64,000 nt of DNA from Bifidobacterium leontopitheci (GTDB lineage: Bacteria; Actinomycetota; Actinomycetes; Actinomycetales; Bifidobacteriaceae), in NCBI RefSeq assembly GCF_009193355.1, contig NZ_WBVT01000002.1, positions 62,001 through 126,000 of the forward strand, given 5' to 3'. Every line of letters begins with the position of its first letter. The first letter of the stretch is position 1. A program made the position numbers and the translations under genes. Shown piece by piece: positions 19,181-27,974 of this stretch. The notes under the pieces are model-generated. The model made no database searches. It had not been told where the DNA came from and saw nothing but the letters and a program-made list of their open reading frames with translations.

Positions 19181-19849
19181 TCACCACAGCACGTCGATGG
19201 GGGCGGTGGTCTTGTTGATTTCGATGATCATGCAGATCTCGTCCGGAGACTCCTTGCAGCCACGGCGGATCCATAGCCAGATGATCGAGGAGACCGCGGA
19301 GACGAGGATCTCCATTGCGTAGTCGGCCGGGATTCCGTTGTAACTGGTCTGCGGTTGGGCTCCGAAGCGCTTGGCTTGCGCGACGATGAGCTTTTTGAGC
19401 AAGGCTTTGAGCTGGTCGTAGAGCTGCATGTCGTTTCCGGAGCGCGACACCGCGTCGAAAAACGCGAAATCGTCCTTGACGTACCGCAGCGCGGCTGCGA
19501 TGGACCGAGTCTGGAACGCGTCGCAGATCGCCCTGCCGGTGCGCGTCGTCACCTGCGCATCCGGTTCGGTGTTCTCGAGCAGGATGCCGGTGAGGTCGTC
19601 GATCGTGTCGTCGATGAGCTGACGGCGCAGGTCGAACTTGTCGATGTAGTGCATGTAGAACGTGCCGCGGTTGATGCCGGCCGTGCGGGCGATGTCGCTC
19701 ACGGTCATCGCGTCGAAGCCCTTCGCGTTGACGAGCGTGGTGAACGCCGCCTTGATCTTGGCCTCGGTCTTCGTGTTGCGTTTGACCGGCGGCTTGGTGG
19801 CCGATTGTTGTGCGGCCGACGGTTGTGTAGCCGGCTGTGTGGCTGCCAT
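19181..19849 (-). CDS. TetR-family transcriptional repressor
   Basis: A 222-residue regulator. The first 25 residues are Gln/Thr/Ala-rich, followed by a TetR helix-turn-helix (MTVSDIARTAGINRGTFYMH, about residues 50-68) and an all-helical ligand domain. AGGAGG precedes ATG 19849. It is divergent from an ABC transporter operon. Two near-identical palindromes (CAACACGTTG and CAACATGTTG) lie in the shared 234-bp region and are the probable operators for both directions. The inducer is unknown. Confidence 0.9.
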   Translation of the reverse strand: MAATQPATQPSAAQQSATKPPVKRNTKTEAKIKAAFTTLVNAKGFDAMTVSDIARTAGINRGTFYMHYIDKFDLRRQLIDDTIDDLTGILLENTEPDAQVTTRTGRAICDAFQTRSIAAALRYVKDDFAFFDAVSRSGNDMQLYDQLKALLKKLIVAQAKRFGAQPQTSYNGIPADYAMEILVSAVSSIIWLWIRRGCKESPDEICMIIEINKTTAPIDVLW

Positions 19850-19923
19850 ATGAACCTCCTCGATGATCCTTCCGCATCATCGGCCCTGTTGCGCCGATGA
19901 ATGAATCGCTGACGATATTCTAT

Positions 19924-19933
19924 CAACACGTTG
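19924..19933. promoter_or_regulatory. Probable TetR operator, tetR-proximal
   Basis: TCAACACGTTGTCTGA is nearly identical to the second site 124 bp away. Its core CAACACGTTG is palindromic except at the centre. It lies 75 bp upstream of the tetR start. Confidence 0.6.
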
Positions 19934-20047
19934 TCTGAATAGCGACTGAATGAACATTTCTTTCGATTGTGTGTAATCTGAACACAACGGCGAAAACCGT
20001 TGATTGACTTGATGTTTGCCACGTCCTTACCATCGTCGCAGTTAAAT

Positions 20048-20057
20048 CAACATGTTG
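20048..20057. promoter_or_regulatory. Probable TetR operator, ABC-proximal
   Basis: TCAACATGTTGTTCAA contains a perfect 10-bp palindrome and lies 27 bp before the ATPase start codon, a position suited to blocking transcription of the transporter operon. Confidence 0.6.
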
Positions 20058-20083
20058 TTCAATCTGTAACGAAAGGTCAATAC

Positions 20084-20785
20084 ATGGCATACATCGAAAT
20101 GGTGCACAGCTTCAAGCGCTACCACATGGGAGACACCACCATCACGGCCAACAACGACGTGAGCTTCGGCATCGAAAAAGGCGAGCTCGCGATCATTCTC
20201 GGCTCATCCGGCGCCGGCAAGTCGACCGTGCTCAACATCCTCGGCGGCATGGACACGAACTCCGCCGGCCAGGTGCTCATCGATGGCAAGGACATCTCGA
20301 ACTACACCGCGCACCAGCTCACCGACTACCGCCGCTACGACATCGGGTTCGTGTTCCAGTTCTACAACCTCGTCGCAAACCTGACCGCCAAGGAGAACGT
20401 CGAACTCGCCTCCGAAATCGTGAAGGACGCGCAGGACCCGGTGCAGACGCTCATCGACGTCGGGCTGAAGGACCGCATCAACAACTTCTCCGCGCAGCTA
20501 TCCGGCGGTGAGCAGCAGCGCGTCGCCATCGCGAGGGCCGTCGCCAAGAACCCGAAGATCCTGCTGTGCGACGAGCCGACCGGCGCGCTCGACTACAACA
20601 CCGGCAAGCAGGTGCTGCAGATCCTGCAGGACCAGAGCCGCAAGAAGGGCGCGACTGTGGTCATCGTCACCCACAACTCGGCCATCGCGCCGATCGCCGA
20701 CCGCGTCATCCACATGCACGACGCGCGCGTCAAATCAATCGACGTCAACGAGCATCCGATGGACATCAAGGACCTGGAGTGGTAG
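20084..20785 (+). CDS. ABC transporter ATP-binding protein (MacB/LolD type)
   Basis: A 233-residue ATPase with Walker [10 protein letters not shown] (40-48), signature LSGGEQQR (139-146) and Walker B ILLCDEPT (159-166). It is closest in style to LolD/MacB/FtsE-like ATPases that work with FtsX-fold permeases. The frame opens at 20000, but GAAAGG before ATG 20084 and the alignment support that start. The stop lies 2 nt before the permease start. It is probably repressed by the divergent TetR. Confidence 0.93.
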   Translation: MAYIEMVHSFKRYHMGDTTITANNDVSFGIEKGELAIILGSSGAGKSTVLNILGGMDTNSAGQVLIDGKDISNYTAHQLTDYRRYDIGFVFQFYNLVANLTAKENVELASEIVKDAQDPVQTLIDVGLKDRINNFSAQLSGGEQQRVAIARAVAKNPKILLCDEPTGALDYNTGKQVLQILQDQSRKKGATVVIVTHNSAIAPIADRVIHMHDARVKSIDVNEHPMDIKDLEW

Positions 20786-20787
20786 GC

Positions 20788-23700
20788 ATGAGCACATTCG
20801 AAGACTTCATCGACTCCGAAGAGACACAGCCCATGGCAGCCCCGCAACGCCCCACCGGCCACCGGCGCCGCGGCAACGCGCGCAAGCGCATGCTGTGGAA
20901 GGACATCCGCGTCACCCTCGCGAAATCCAAAGGACGTTTTCTCTCGATTGTCAGCCTGATGATGCTCGGCTCGTTCGCGCTCGTCGGCCTGTTCGCCACC
21001 GGCCCCGACATGCAGGCGACCGGCAGCTCCTTTTACGCGGCGAACAACCTTGCCGACGTGACCGTCATCAGCGACTACGGCCTGAGCCGTGACGACGAGC
21101 GGATCATCCGCGACACCGCTGGCGTGCGGCAGGCCGAATTCGGCTACTTCAAGGACGTGACCATCACAGGCAGCGACCACAGCCTGCGCATCTACTCCAA
21201 GCCGGACGCCGTCTCCGGCTACCGCGTGGTCGAAGGCCGGATGCCCGAAACAACGTCCGAAATCGCGCTCGACTCGGCCGAACGCGACCGGTACGCGATC
21301 GACAGCACGGTCAAGGTCACCGAACTGCCCGACATCGCCGGCGACACCATCCTCAAGCAGACCACGTACACCGTCGTCGGATTTGTCGACGCCAGCGAGA
21401 TCGTCTCCAATCTCAACATGGGCCAGTCCACGGCAGGCACAGGCGAACTCGACGGCTACGGCGTGGTCGTGCCGGGCACATTCGACTCGGACGTGACGAT
21501 GATCGGCCGCGTGACCTTCAATGACACGCAGCACGTCGACTATTGGACCAGCGAATACCGCGACCTCGTGCAGGCGCACAAGAACGTCCTCACCAAGCGC
21601 CTCGCCGGCCAGCCCAAGGCGCGCGAAGCCGCAATCAGGTCACAGCGCCGCGAACAGATCGACAAGGCGCAGGCCAAGGTCGACGACGCGAAACGGCAGC
21701 TGACGGACGCCGAACAGCAGCTCGCGGACGCGAAAACCCAGATCGAAGCCGCCAAGGACCAGAAGACCCAAGGCGAGATCGACGCGGTGAACACCACGGT
21801 GGAACAGGCGTCCTCCGCACTGTCCGAACTCTCCGGCGCGATGGCTCAGATCGCCTCCGCCGGCTCGCAGATCACCGCAGGCCAGACCCAGCTCGCCGCC
21901 GGCGCCCAACAGCTCACACAAGGACAGGCACAGCTCGGTTCGTCCTGGCAGCAGCTCACCCAAGCCAAAACGCAGCTCGACACGGCCCGCACGGCGCTCG
22001 AAGCCGCCAAGACCGTGCTCGACAAGATCGGCGCGACACTGCAGCACTGGGCGGACAGCGGCATCGCGAGCGGCGCGTACAACAGCGTCAAAACCCAGTA
22101 CGACAAGGCGCTCGCCGCCTACAACGAGGCCGCGGCACAATACGACAGCCAGCTCAACGCCTACCATGCAGCGCTGCAACAGTGGAACACCGCGGCCACG
22201 CAACTGGACAAGGGCAGTGCCGAATACCGGCAGAACGCCGCGGCGCTCGCCAATGCCGCCAACCAGCTCGCCGGCAAGCAGTCCGAGCTTGGTGCAGCCG
22301 TCTCCCAGGCGCCGGCGAGCGCATCCGCCGGCAGTGCATCGGCAGGCGCCACGCAGCTCATCCAAGGCTCGCGCGACATCGAGAAGGCCGAGGACCAGTA
22401 CGCCGAGAAACTGGAGGAGTTCAACGCGGCGAAACCCGCCGCCGAAGCGAAGATCAAGACGGCCGAACACGACATCGAACTCGCCCGCGAGAAGGTCGAC
22501 ACGCTCGAGGTGCCCGCCTATTCGATCGACGGCCGCCGCGAGGGGCTGACCTCCAACGGCTACCGCGTGTACGAGATCATCGCGAACATCGTCGGCAAGC
22601 TCGCCATGATCTTCCCCGTGTTCCTGTACTTCGTCGCCGCGCTCGTCACGTTCTCCACGATGGGCCGCATGGTAGACGAGGAGCGCGTCAACTCCGGCAC
22701 CCTGAAGGCGCTCGGATACGGCAACGCCGACATCCTCAAGAAGTTCACGGTGTACGGGTTCGCCGCCTCCACCGTCGGCACCATCCTCGGCGTCGCCGCA
22801 GGCCATACGATCCTTCCGCTCATCGTCTACCATGCGTACAGCGACGGGTTCACGATGCCGGTCATCGAACTCAAGTTCCACCCTGCCGTCACCGTGGCCG
22901 CGTTCCTGCTCGCCTGGGTGAGCGCCGTCGTGCCGGCCATGCTCGCCGCCGCACGCGAGCTGCGCGACAAGCCGGCCGCGCTCCTGCTGCCCAAGCCGCC
23001 GGCGAACGGATCGAAGATCTTCCTGGAACGTCTCGGCTTCATCTGGAACCGGCTCAGCTTCACGCGCAAGGTCACCGCCAGGAACCTGTTCCGCTACAAG
23101 ACGCGCGGTTTCATGACGATCTTCGGCGTGATGGGCGCCGTGTCGCTGCTCGTCGCCGGACTCGGCGTACAGGGGTCGATCAACAAAATCAGCGAGCGCC
23201 AGTTCGACGAGGTGGTGCATTACGACATGATCGTCGCGGAACGTTCCGACAACAACGACGAGCAGCGCGAGGTGGTCGCCAAGGCCATGACCGGCAAGGC
23301 CGTGGACAAGGCGATGCCGATCCGCTACGAGAAGCTGACCAAAACCGCCGGCAAGACGAACGACAAGCAGTCGATCACGCTGCTGGTCACCGACGACGCG
23401 TACAACTTCGACGACTATGTGACCCTGCGTTCACGCGTGGGTCACAGGCCGCAGATCCTCACCGACCGCGGCGCGGTGATTTCGGAGCGCATGGCCTCGA
23501 TGCTGGGCGCCAAGGCCGGTGACACCATCCGCGTCGTCGGCGAGGACGGAACCGAACGTTCGGTGCGCGTGGACGGGGTGAGCGAAATGTACATCGGCCA
23601 TCTCATGGTCATGTCGTCGGGCGGCTACGAGCACGTGTTCGGCGAGGATTACCGGTCGAACGCGTACCTGGTGCGGCTCAAGGACAATTCCATCGCCAAC

Positions 23701-24201
23701 GCCGAGAAGCAGGGCGCGCGGTTCATGACCGTCGACGGCGTGCGCGGCGTCGTGCAGAACACCACGATGAAGAACCAGGTCGCCACGATCGTCGACTCGC
23801 TCAACCAAATCATGGAGGTACTCGTGCTCGTGGCGGCGATGCTCGCCATCGTGATCCTGTACAACCTGACGAACCTGAACGTGTCCGAACGCATCCGCGA
23901 ACTGTCGACCATCAAGGTGCTCGGCTTCCACTCGAACGAGACGACCATGTACATCTACCGCGAAACGATCGTGCTGTCGGCGCTCGGCATCCTCGCCGGC
24001 TACGGGTTCGGCGCGGGGCTGCACCGGTACATCATCACCGAGGTGCCGCCGGATGAGGTCATGTTCGACCCGACGCTCGGCTGGCCGGCGTTCGTGGTGC
24101 CCGCCGTGCTCGTCGCCATGGTGCTGGCCGCGCTCGGCGTGGTCGTCTACCGGCAGCTGCGTGACGTGGACATGCTCGCCGCGCTCAAGTCGGTGGAGTG
24201 A
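20788..24201 (+). CDS. FtsX-family ABC permease with long coiled-coil insert
   Basis: This 1137-residue permease has one N-terminal membrane helix (FLSIVSLMMLGSFALVGLFA, near residue 55) followed by an extracytoplasmic MacB-like domain. About 300 residues of Ala/Gln/Lys-rich coiled coil (residues of about 275-590) come next. Then there are two FtsX-type membrane blocks, VFLYFVAALVTFSTMGRMVD with its helices and a second block at the C-terminus (VAAMLAIVILYNLTNLN onward). This is the large YhgE/FtsX hybrid form seen in Gram-positive bacteria. Export of a lipid, peptide or drug is inferred from regulation by TetR; the substrate is unknown. Confidence 0.9.
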   Translation: MSTFEDFIDSEETQPMAAPQRPTGHRRRGNARKRMLWKDIRVTLAKSKGRFLSIVSLMMLGSFALVGLFATGPDMQATGSSFYAANNLADVTVISDYGLSRDDERIIRDTAGVRQAEFGYFKDVTITGSDHSLRIYSKPDAVSGYRVVEGRMPETTSEIALDSAERDRYAIDSTVKVTELPDIAGDTILKQTTYTVVGFVDASEIVSNLNMGQSTAGTGELDGYGVVVPGTFDSDVTMIGRVTFNDTQHVDYWTSEYRDLVQAHKNVLTKRLAGQPKAREAAIRSQRREQIDKAQAKVDDAKRQLTDAEQQLADAKTQIEAAKDQKTQGEIDAVNTTVEQASSALSELSGAMAQIASAGSQITAGQTQLAAGAQQLTQGQAQLGSSWQQLTQAKTQLDTARTALEAAKTVLDKIGATLQHWADSGIASGAYNSVKTQYDKALAAYNEAAAQYDSQLNAYHAALQQWNTAATQLDKGSAEYRQNAAALANAANQLAGKQSELGAAVSQAPASASAGSASAGATQLIQGSRDIEKAEDQYAEKLEEFNAAKPAAEAKIKTAEHDIELAREKVDTLEVPAYSIDGRREGLTSNGYRVYEIIANIVGKLAMIFPVFLYFVAALVTFSTMGRMVDEERVNSGTLKALGYGNADILKKFTVYGFAASTVGTILGVAAGHTILPLIVYHAYSDGFTMPVIELKFHPAVTVAAFLLAWVSAVVPAMLAAARELRDKPAALLLPKPPANGSKIFLERLGFIWNRLSFTRKVTARNLFRYKTRGFMTIFGVMGAVSLLVAGLGVQGSINKISERQFDEVVHYDMIVAERSDNNDEQREVVAKAMTGKAVDKAMPIRYEKLTKTAGKTNDKQSITLLVTDDAYNFDDYVTLRSRVGHRPQILTDRGAVISERMASMLGAKAGDTIRVVGEDGTERSVRVDGVSEMYIGHLMVMSSGGYEHVFGEDYRSNAYLVRLKDNSIANAEKQGARFMTVDGVRGVVQNTTMKNQVATIVDSLNQIMEVLVLVAAMLAIVILYNLTNLNVSERIRELSTIKVLGFHSNETTMYIYRETIVLSALGILAGYGFGAGLHRYIITEVPPDEVMFDPTLGWPAFVVPAVLVAMVLAALGVVVYRQLRDVDMLAALKSVE

Positions 24202-24235
24202 TCGGCTGCAGGCGGGATGACGACGTCAGGCCGAC

Positions 24236-24280
24236 TTGCATTTTGCTAGGTACCTTGTATTATTGCAAGGTACCTAGCAA
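24236..24280 (+). promoter_or_regulatory. marR promoter overlapped by a 15-bp inverted repeat
   Basis: TTGCTAGGTACCTTG (24243-24257) and CAAGGTACCTAGCAA (24266-24280) form a perfect inverted repeat with an 8-nt centre. A good promoter overlaps it: TTGCAT at 24236, a 16-bp spacer and TATTAT at 24258 in the loop. Each arm also contains GGTACC. Autoregulation by the following MarR protein is likely. The T-run after it means it could also terminate the ABC operon. Confidence 0.75.
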
Positions 24281-24308
24281 TTTTTGTGTTTCGGAGGTCG
24301 CGCGAATC

Positions 24309-24752
24309 ATGCCGATGAGCGATCAAGAACTGGTGGAGCTGTTCCATGACGTGGCGCGCATCAGCCACCAGCGGGAGGTGCGCAACAACGACGCGCTCGC
24401 GCATGGCAGCGGGCAGTCGCGCTGCCTGCTCACCCTGAGCGGCCTCGGCCCGGTAAGCCAGCGCCGTCTCGCCGCGATCCTGGGCATCCGGTCGGCGTCG
24501 CTGAGCGAGCTGCTCGGCAAGATGGAGACGCGCGGATGGGTCGTCCGCACGCCGCACCCCGGGGACGGGCGCACCTACATGGTCGCGCTCACCGAGGAAG
24601 GCAAGGCGGAGGCGATGCGACGGCGGTCGGCCGGCGACGGCGCTTCCGGCGAACTCCTTGCGGCGCTCAGCGAAGGCCAGCGCGAACAGTTCGGCGAGAT
24701 CCTCGCCGCGATCAAGCGGCATTATCTGGAGCTCGACAGCCGCGAACGCTAG
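24309..24752 (+). CDS. MarR-family transcriptional regulator
   Basis: A 147-residue winged-helix regulator with the MarR recognition region (PVSQRRLAAILGIRSASLSE) and wing (MVALTEEGKAEA). The frame opens at 24198, but the operator and promoter lie inside that extension, so ATG 24309, preceded by GGAGGT, is chosen. It is followed by an MFS exporter gene 56 bp downstream. This fits the common design in which a MarR repressor controls itself and an efflux pump. Confidence 0.88.
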   Translation: MPMSDQELVELFHDVARISHQREVRNNDALAHGSGQSRCLLTLSGLGPVSQRRLAAILGIRSASLSELLGKMETRGWVVRTPHPGDGRTYMVALTEEGKAEAMRRRSAGDGASGELLAALSEGQREQFGEILAAIKRHYLELDSRER

Positions 24753-24808
24753 CCCGCAGCACACACAGACGTCGTCACCACACACCACCAACCACACGAA
24801 GCGCCATC

Positions 24809-26221
24809 ATGTCCAATTCGCAACAGATCTCACTCAGCAACCGCCGCCGCGCGCTCGTCTTCGCCAACATCATGCTCTCGTGCATCGCCACCACCATCAT
24901 GGCGACCGCGCTCACCACGGCCCTGCCGCCCATCGTCGCCGACCTCCACGTCACCATGCAGACCGGCCAGTGGCTCACCAGCGGCTACTCGCTCGCCATG
25001 GGCATCGTCATGCCGCTGACCGCGTTCCTCATCACCCGCTTCCCGACCAAACCGTTGTATCTGGCGGGCGCGGCGCTGTTCATCGTCGGCTCGCTGGTCT
25101 GCGTGGCGCCGGTGCCGTTCGCCGTCATCATGGTCGGGCGCGTGATCCAGGCGTGCGGCAACGGGTTGCTCATGTCGATGGCGCAGGTCGTGCTCATGAC
25201 CATCTACCCGGACAACCGCGGCACGATCATGGGCTGGTACGGCCTCGCGGTCGGTGTCACGCCGGTGATCGCGCCGACGCTGTCCGGCCTGATGGTCGAC
25301 GCGTTCGGCTGGCGGTCGGTGTTCTATCTGGTGATCGCGGTCATGGCCGTGTCACTGGCCGCGGCGTGCGTCGTGTTCGGCGATGTGCTCGAAACGTCGC
25401 GGCGGTCCTTCGACGTGCTGTCGTTCGCAGTGAGCGTCGTCGCGTTCGGCGGCGTGACGCTCGGCGTCGGCAACATCGGCACGACGCCGTTCGTCAGCGT
25501 ATCAGTGCTGCTGCCGCTCGCGTTGGGCGTCGCGGCGTCCGTCTGGTTCGTGCTGCTGCAGCTGCGCCGCGAGCGCCCGTTCCTCGACGTGCGCATATTG
25601 CGTGATCGCGGCTTCGCGTTGAGCGTGATCGGCAGCATGCTGCTGTACTTCGCGATGATGGGCTCGTCGGTGATGCTGCCGCTCTACGTGCAGACCATCA
25701 AAGGCGGTTCCGCGTCGATGGCCGGACTGGTAAGCCTGCCGGGTTCGCTCGCCATGGCGGTCATCAGCCCGATGGCCGGACGGCTGTACGACCGGTTCGG
25801 CATACGACGGCTGTTCCTGATCGGCGGCGTCTGCCTGACCGCCAGCAACCTGTGCATGGGGGTGCTGCCGTTGTCGGCGCCCGTCTGGGTGGCCGCCGCG
25901 ATCAACGTGGCGCGCTCGCTCGCGATCGGCTGCCTGATGATGCCGCTGGTGACATGGGGCACCACATGCGCCGGGGAGGGACGTCTCGCCGATGCGAACG
26001 CGCTGCTCACCGCGCTGCGCACCATCGCCGGCGCGATCGGCCAGGCCGTGTTCGTCGGGATGATGACCGCGCTGGCGGCCTCCGCACACGCCGGTGGCAT
26101 GGGCCTGGCCGCGGCGGATATGCATGGCCTGAACCTGACGTTCTTGGCGATGGGCGTGTGCGCGGTGCCGCTGGTCGTCATCCCTCTGGCGTGTCTGCGT
26201 GGCGACCGGACCGTACGATAA
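24809..26221 (+). CDS. MFS multidrug exporter (DHA2/EmrB type)
   Basis: A 470-residue transporter with about 13-14 membrane helices. It has DHA2-family features: ALPPIVADLHVTMQTGQWL after helix 1 and RVIQACGNGLLMSMAQVV containing the helix 4 motif. The long even spacing of helices is typical of drug:proton antiporters. It is probably co-transcribed with the upstream marR gene and controlled by the palindrome in front of it. The substrate is not predictable. The real start is ATG 24809; the frame is open further upstream without homology. Confidence 0.9.
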   Translation: MSNSQQISLSNRRRALVFANIMLSCIATTIMATALTTALPPIVADLHVTMQTGQWLTSGYSLAMGIVMPLTAFLITRFPTKPLYLAGAALFIVGSLVCVAPVPFAVIMVGRVIQACGNGLLMSMAQVVLMTIYPDNRGTIMGWYGLAVGVTPVIAPTLSGLMVDAFGWRSVFYLVIAVMAVSLAAACVVFGDVLETSRRSFDVLSFAVSVVAFGGVTLGVGNIGTTPFVSVSVLLPLALGVAASVWFVLLQLRRERPFLDVRILRDRGFALSVIGSMLLYFAMMGSSVMLPLYVQTIKGGSASMAGLVSLPGSLAMAVISPMAGRLYDRFGIRRLFLIGGVCLTASNLCMGVLPLSAPVWVAAAINVARSLAIGCLMMPLVTWGTTCAGEGRLADANALLTALRTIAGAIGQAVFVGMMTALAASAHAGGMGLAAADMHGLNLTFLAMGVCAVPLVVIPLACLRGDRTVR

Positions 26222-26261
26222 GGGAATCGACCGTGACGGTACGTGCCGGGGATCGTGATGA

Positions 26262-26291
26262 TTGACTTCGAGCGCTTTAAGTTGGTATATC
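26262..26291 (+). promoter_or_regulatory. MerR-type promoter/operator before methyltransferase
   Basis: TTGACTTCGAGCGCTTTAAG includes a -35 (TTGACT) and an imperfect dyad, followed at a long 18-bp spacing by a TATATC -10 element. MerR-family activators act on such stretched promoters. It matches the operator at 32819 in 18 of 20 positions. Confidence 0.65.
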
Positions 26292-26329
26292 TGCTCATGA
26301 CGCAAGGAATCCAACTAGGAGGCGGCCGG

Positions 26330-27112
26330 ATGATATCCGACGAGAGCATCGATCACGGCGTCCCCTTTGATTGGGGACGTGTATCGGACGAATACGCGCG
26401 GTATCGCGATATCTATCCGGCGCGGTTCTACCAGCGAATCCTCGAGCGCGGGCTGTGCCGTGGCGGACAGCATGTCCTTGATCTGGGCACCGGCACGGGC
26501 GTGATTCCGCGGTCCATGGCACGGTATGGCGCGACATGGGTCGGCATTGACATCTCCGAACGGCAGATCGCCCAAGCACGGCGGCTTTCCGAAGGTATGG
26601 GCATCGAATACCGGGCGATACCGGCGGAGCATATCAATTTTCCCGATGGTATGTTCGACGTGATCACCGCATGCCAATGCTTCTGGTATTTCGACCATGA
26701 GACGATCCACGGCATCCTGCATCGCATCCTCAAACCGCGTGGGCGCATCCTTGTGCTGTACATGGCATGGTTGCCGTTCGAGGATCCGATCGCTGAGGCA
26801 AGCGAACGACTGATCCTGAAATACAATCCGAACTGGAGCGGCGCGGGGGAGCGCATGCGGCCGATCGACATTCCTGCCTGCTATGCGGACGGCTTTGCAC
26901 TCATCCATCATGAGGAATACAAACTCACGGTACCGTTCACGCGCGAAAGCTGGAACGGACGAGTAAAGGCATGCCGTGGCATCGGCGCATCCCTTTCCGT
27001 GCACGACATCGCAGCGTGGGAGCGGGAGCACATGGCGCTGCTCGAACGCATCGCCCCGGAACGGTTCGATGTGCTGCATTATGCCGCAATGGCCGAACTG
27101 GAACGCATCTGA
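26330..27112 (+). CDS. SAM-dependent methyltransferase (class I)
   Basis: A 260-residue methyltransferase of the UbiE/Coq5-like type 11 superfamily. SAM-binding motif I is VLDLGTGTGVIP at 49-60, an acidic residue follows in GIDISERQI, and the post-motif FDVITACQCFWYF is conserved. The acceptor substrate is unknown. AGGAGG at 26317 sets the start at ATG 26330; the frame itself opens at 26243. It has its own MerR-type promoter and is followed after 49 bp by a NUDIX gene. Confidence 0.85.
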   Translation: MISDESIDHGVPFDWGRVSDEYARYRDIYPARFYQRILERGLCRGGQHVLDLGTGTGVIPRSMARYGATWVGIDISERQIAQARRLSEGMGIEYRAIPAEHINFPDGMFDVITACQCFWYFDHETIHGILHRILKPRGRILVLYMAWLPFEDPIAEASERLILKYNPNWSGAGERMRPIDIPACYADGFALIHHEEYKLTVPFTRESWNGRVKACRGIGASLSVHDIAAWEREHMALLERIAPERFDVLHYAAMAELERI

Positions 27113-27161
27113 GCATCACGACAAAGCCACAGACAATCCTGAAACGAATGGAGACCGCATT

Positions 27162-27824
27162 ATGAACGAACCAACGTCAGCACTGTCATCGGCAGCTGCA
27201 TCACCGGCATCATCGAATCGTATGCTGCTGGACTGGGCCAAGGAATTGCAGGCACTGGCCCAAACCGGATTGGTATACAACCATGATTCATTCGACCGGG
27301 AACGATACGAACGAATCCGCGACATAGCGATCGACATGCTCGCCATGCAGTCCGATATGCCGGCCGAACGCATACGAGGGCTGATCAGCGCTGGATACCC
27401 GACTCCGAAACTCGACACCAGGGCGGCAATCTTCGATGCGGACGGCCGCATCCTGCTCACGCACGAAAACAGCGGCGAATGGTCGCTGCCTGGCGGCTGG
27501 GTTGACGAGGACCAATCCGTGCGATCCAACACAATCAAGGAGGTCAAGGAGGAAACCGGACTCAACGTGACCGCCGACCAGCTTATCGCGGTACATGATT
27601 GCGCCAACCATAACGGCCTGTCCTTCCCGTACGGGGTGATCAAGTTTTTCGTACAGTGCACCCGTATTGATGGGCAGTTCGAGCCAAACATCGAGACGAC
27701 GGAGATCCGTTACTTCGCTGAAGACCAACTGCCCCAACTCTCCACGACAAGAAACACCGCAGAGCAAATCGCCATGTGCTTTACCGCCCACCGCGATCCC
27801 GACTGGGCGACGCTGTTCGAGTAG
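27162..27824 (+). CDS. NUDIX hydrolase with N-terminal helical domain
   Basis: A 220-residue protein. An N-terminal domain (LLDWAKELQALAQTGLVYN, residues 22-75) matches the family that precedes NUDIX domains acting on nucleotide-linked substrates. The NUDIX box is at 111-133 (GGWVDEDQSV...KEVKEETGL), with Lys in place of the usual Arg before Glu. The Glu residues that bind metal are present. It probably hydrolyses a nucleoside diphosphate derivative such as ADP-ribose. It may share a transcript with the methyltransferase upstream. Confidence 0.85.
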   Translation: MNEPTSALSSAAASPASSNRMLLDWAKELQALAQTGLVYNHDSFDRERYERIRDIAIDMLAMQSDMPAERIRGLISAGYPTPKLDTRAAIFDADGRILLTHENSGEWSLPGGWVDEDQSVRSNTIKEVKEETGLNVTADQLIAVHDCANHNGLSFPYGVIKFFVQCTRIDGQFEPNIETTEIRYFAEDQLPQLSTTRNTAEQIAMCFTAHRDPDWATLFE

Positions 27825-27974
27825 GCGATTCCATTACCTCACGCCGTTTCACGGAGATTGCGCGCTGACATTCATCTTCATATCATGGCCGACAGTCCAA
27901 TATTTTACACATGTCCATCTATGTGGTATTTTTTAGACAGCTGTAAAAAACTGGACTGATGAAAGGTGAATCGC

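Noticed and set aside
27890-27960. A strong operator before the old yellow enzyme gene
   Set aside because: The dyads around TTTAGACAGCTGTAAA are imperfect and AT-rich sequence gives many of them by chance; mentioned only in the gene entry.
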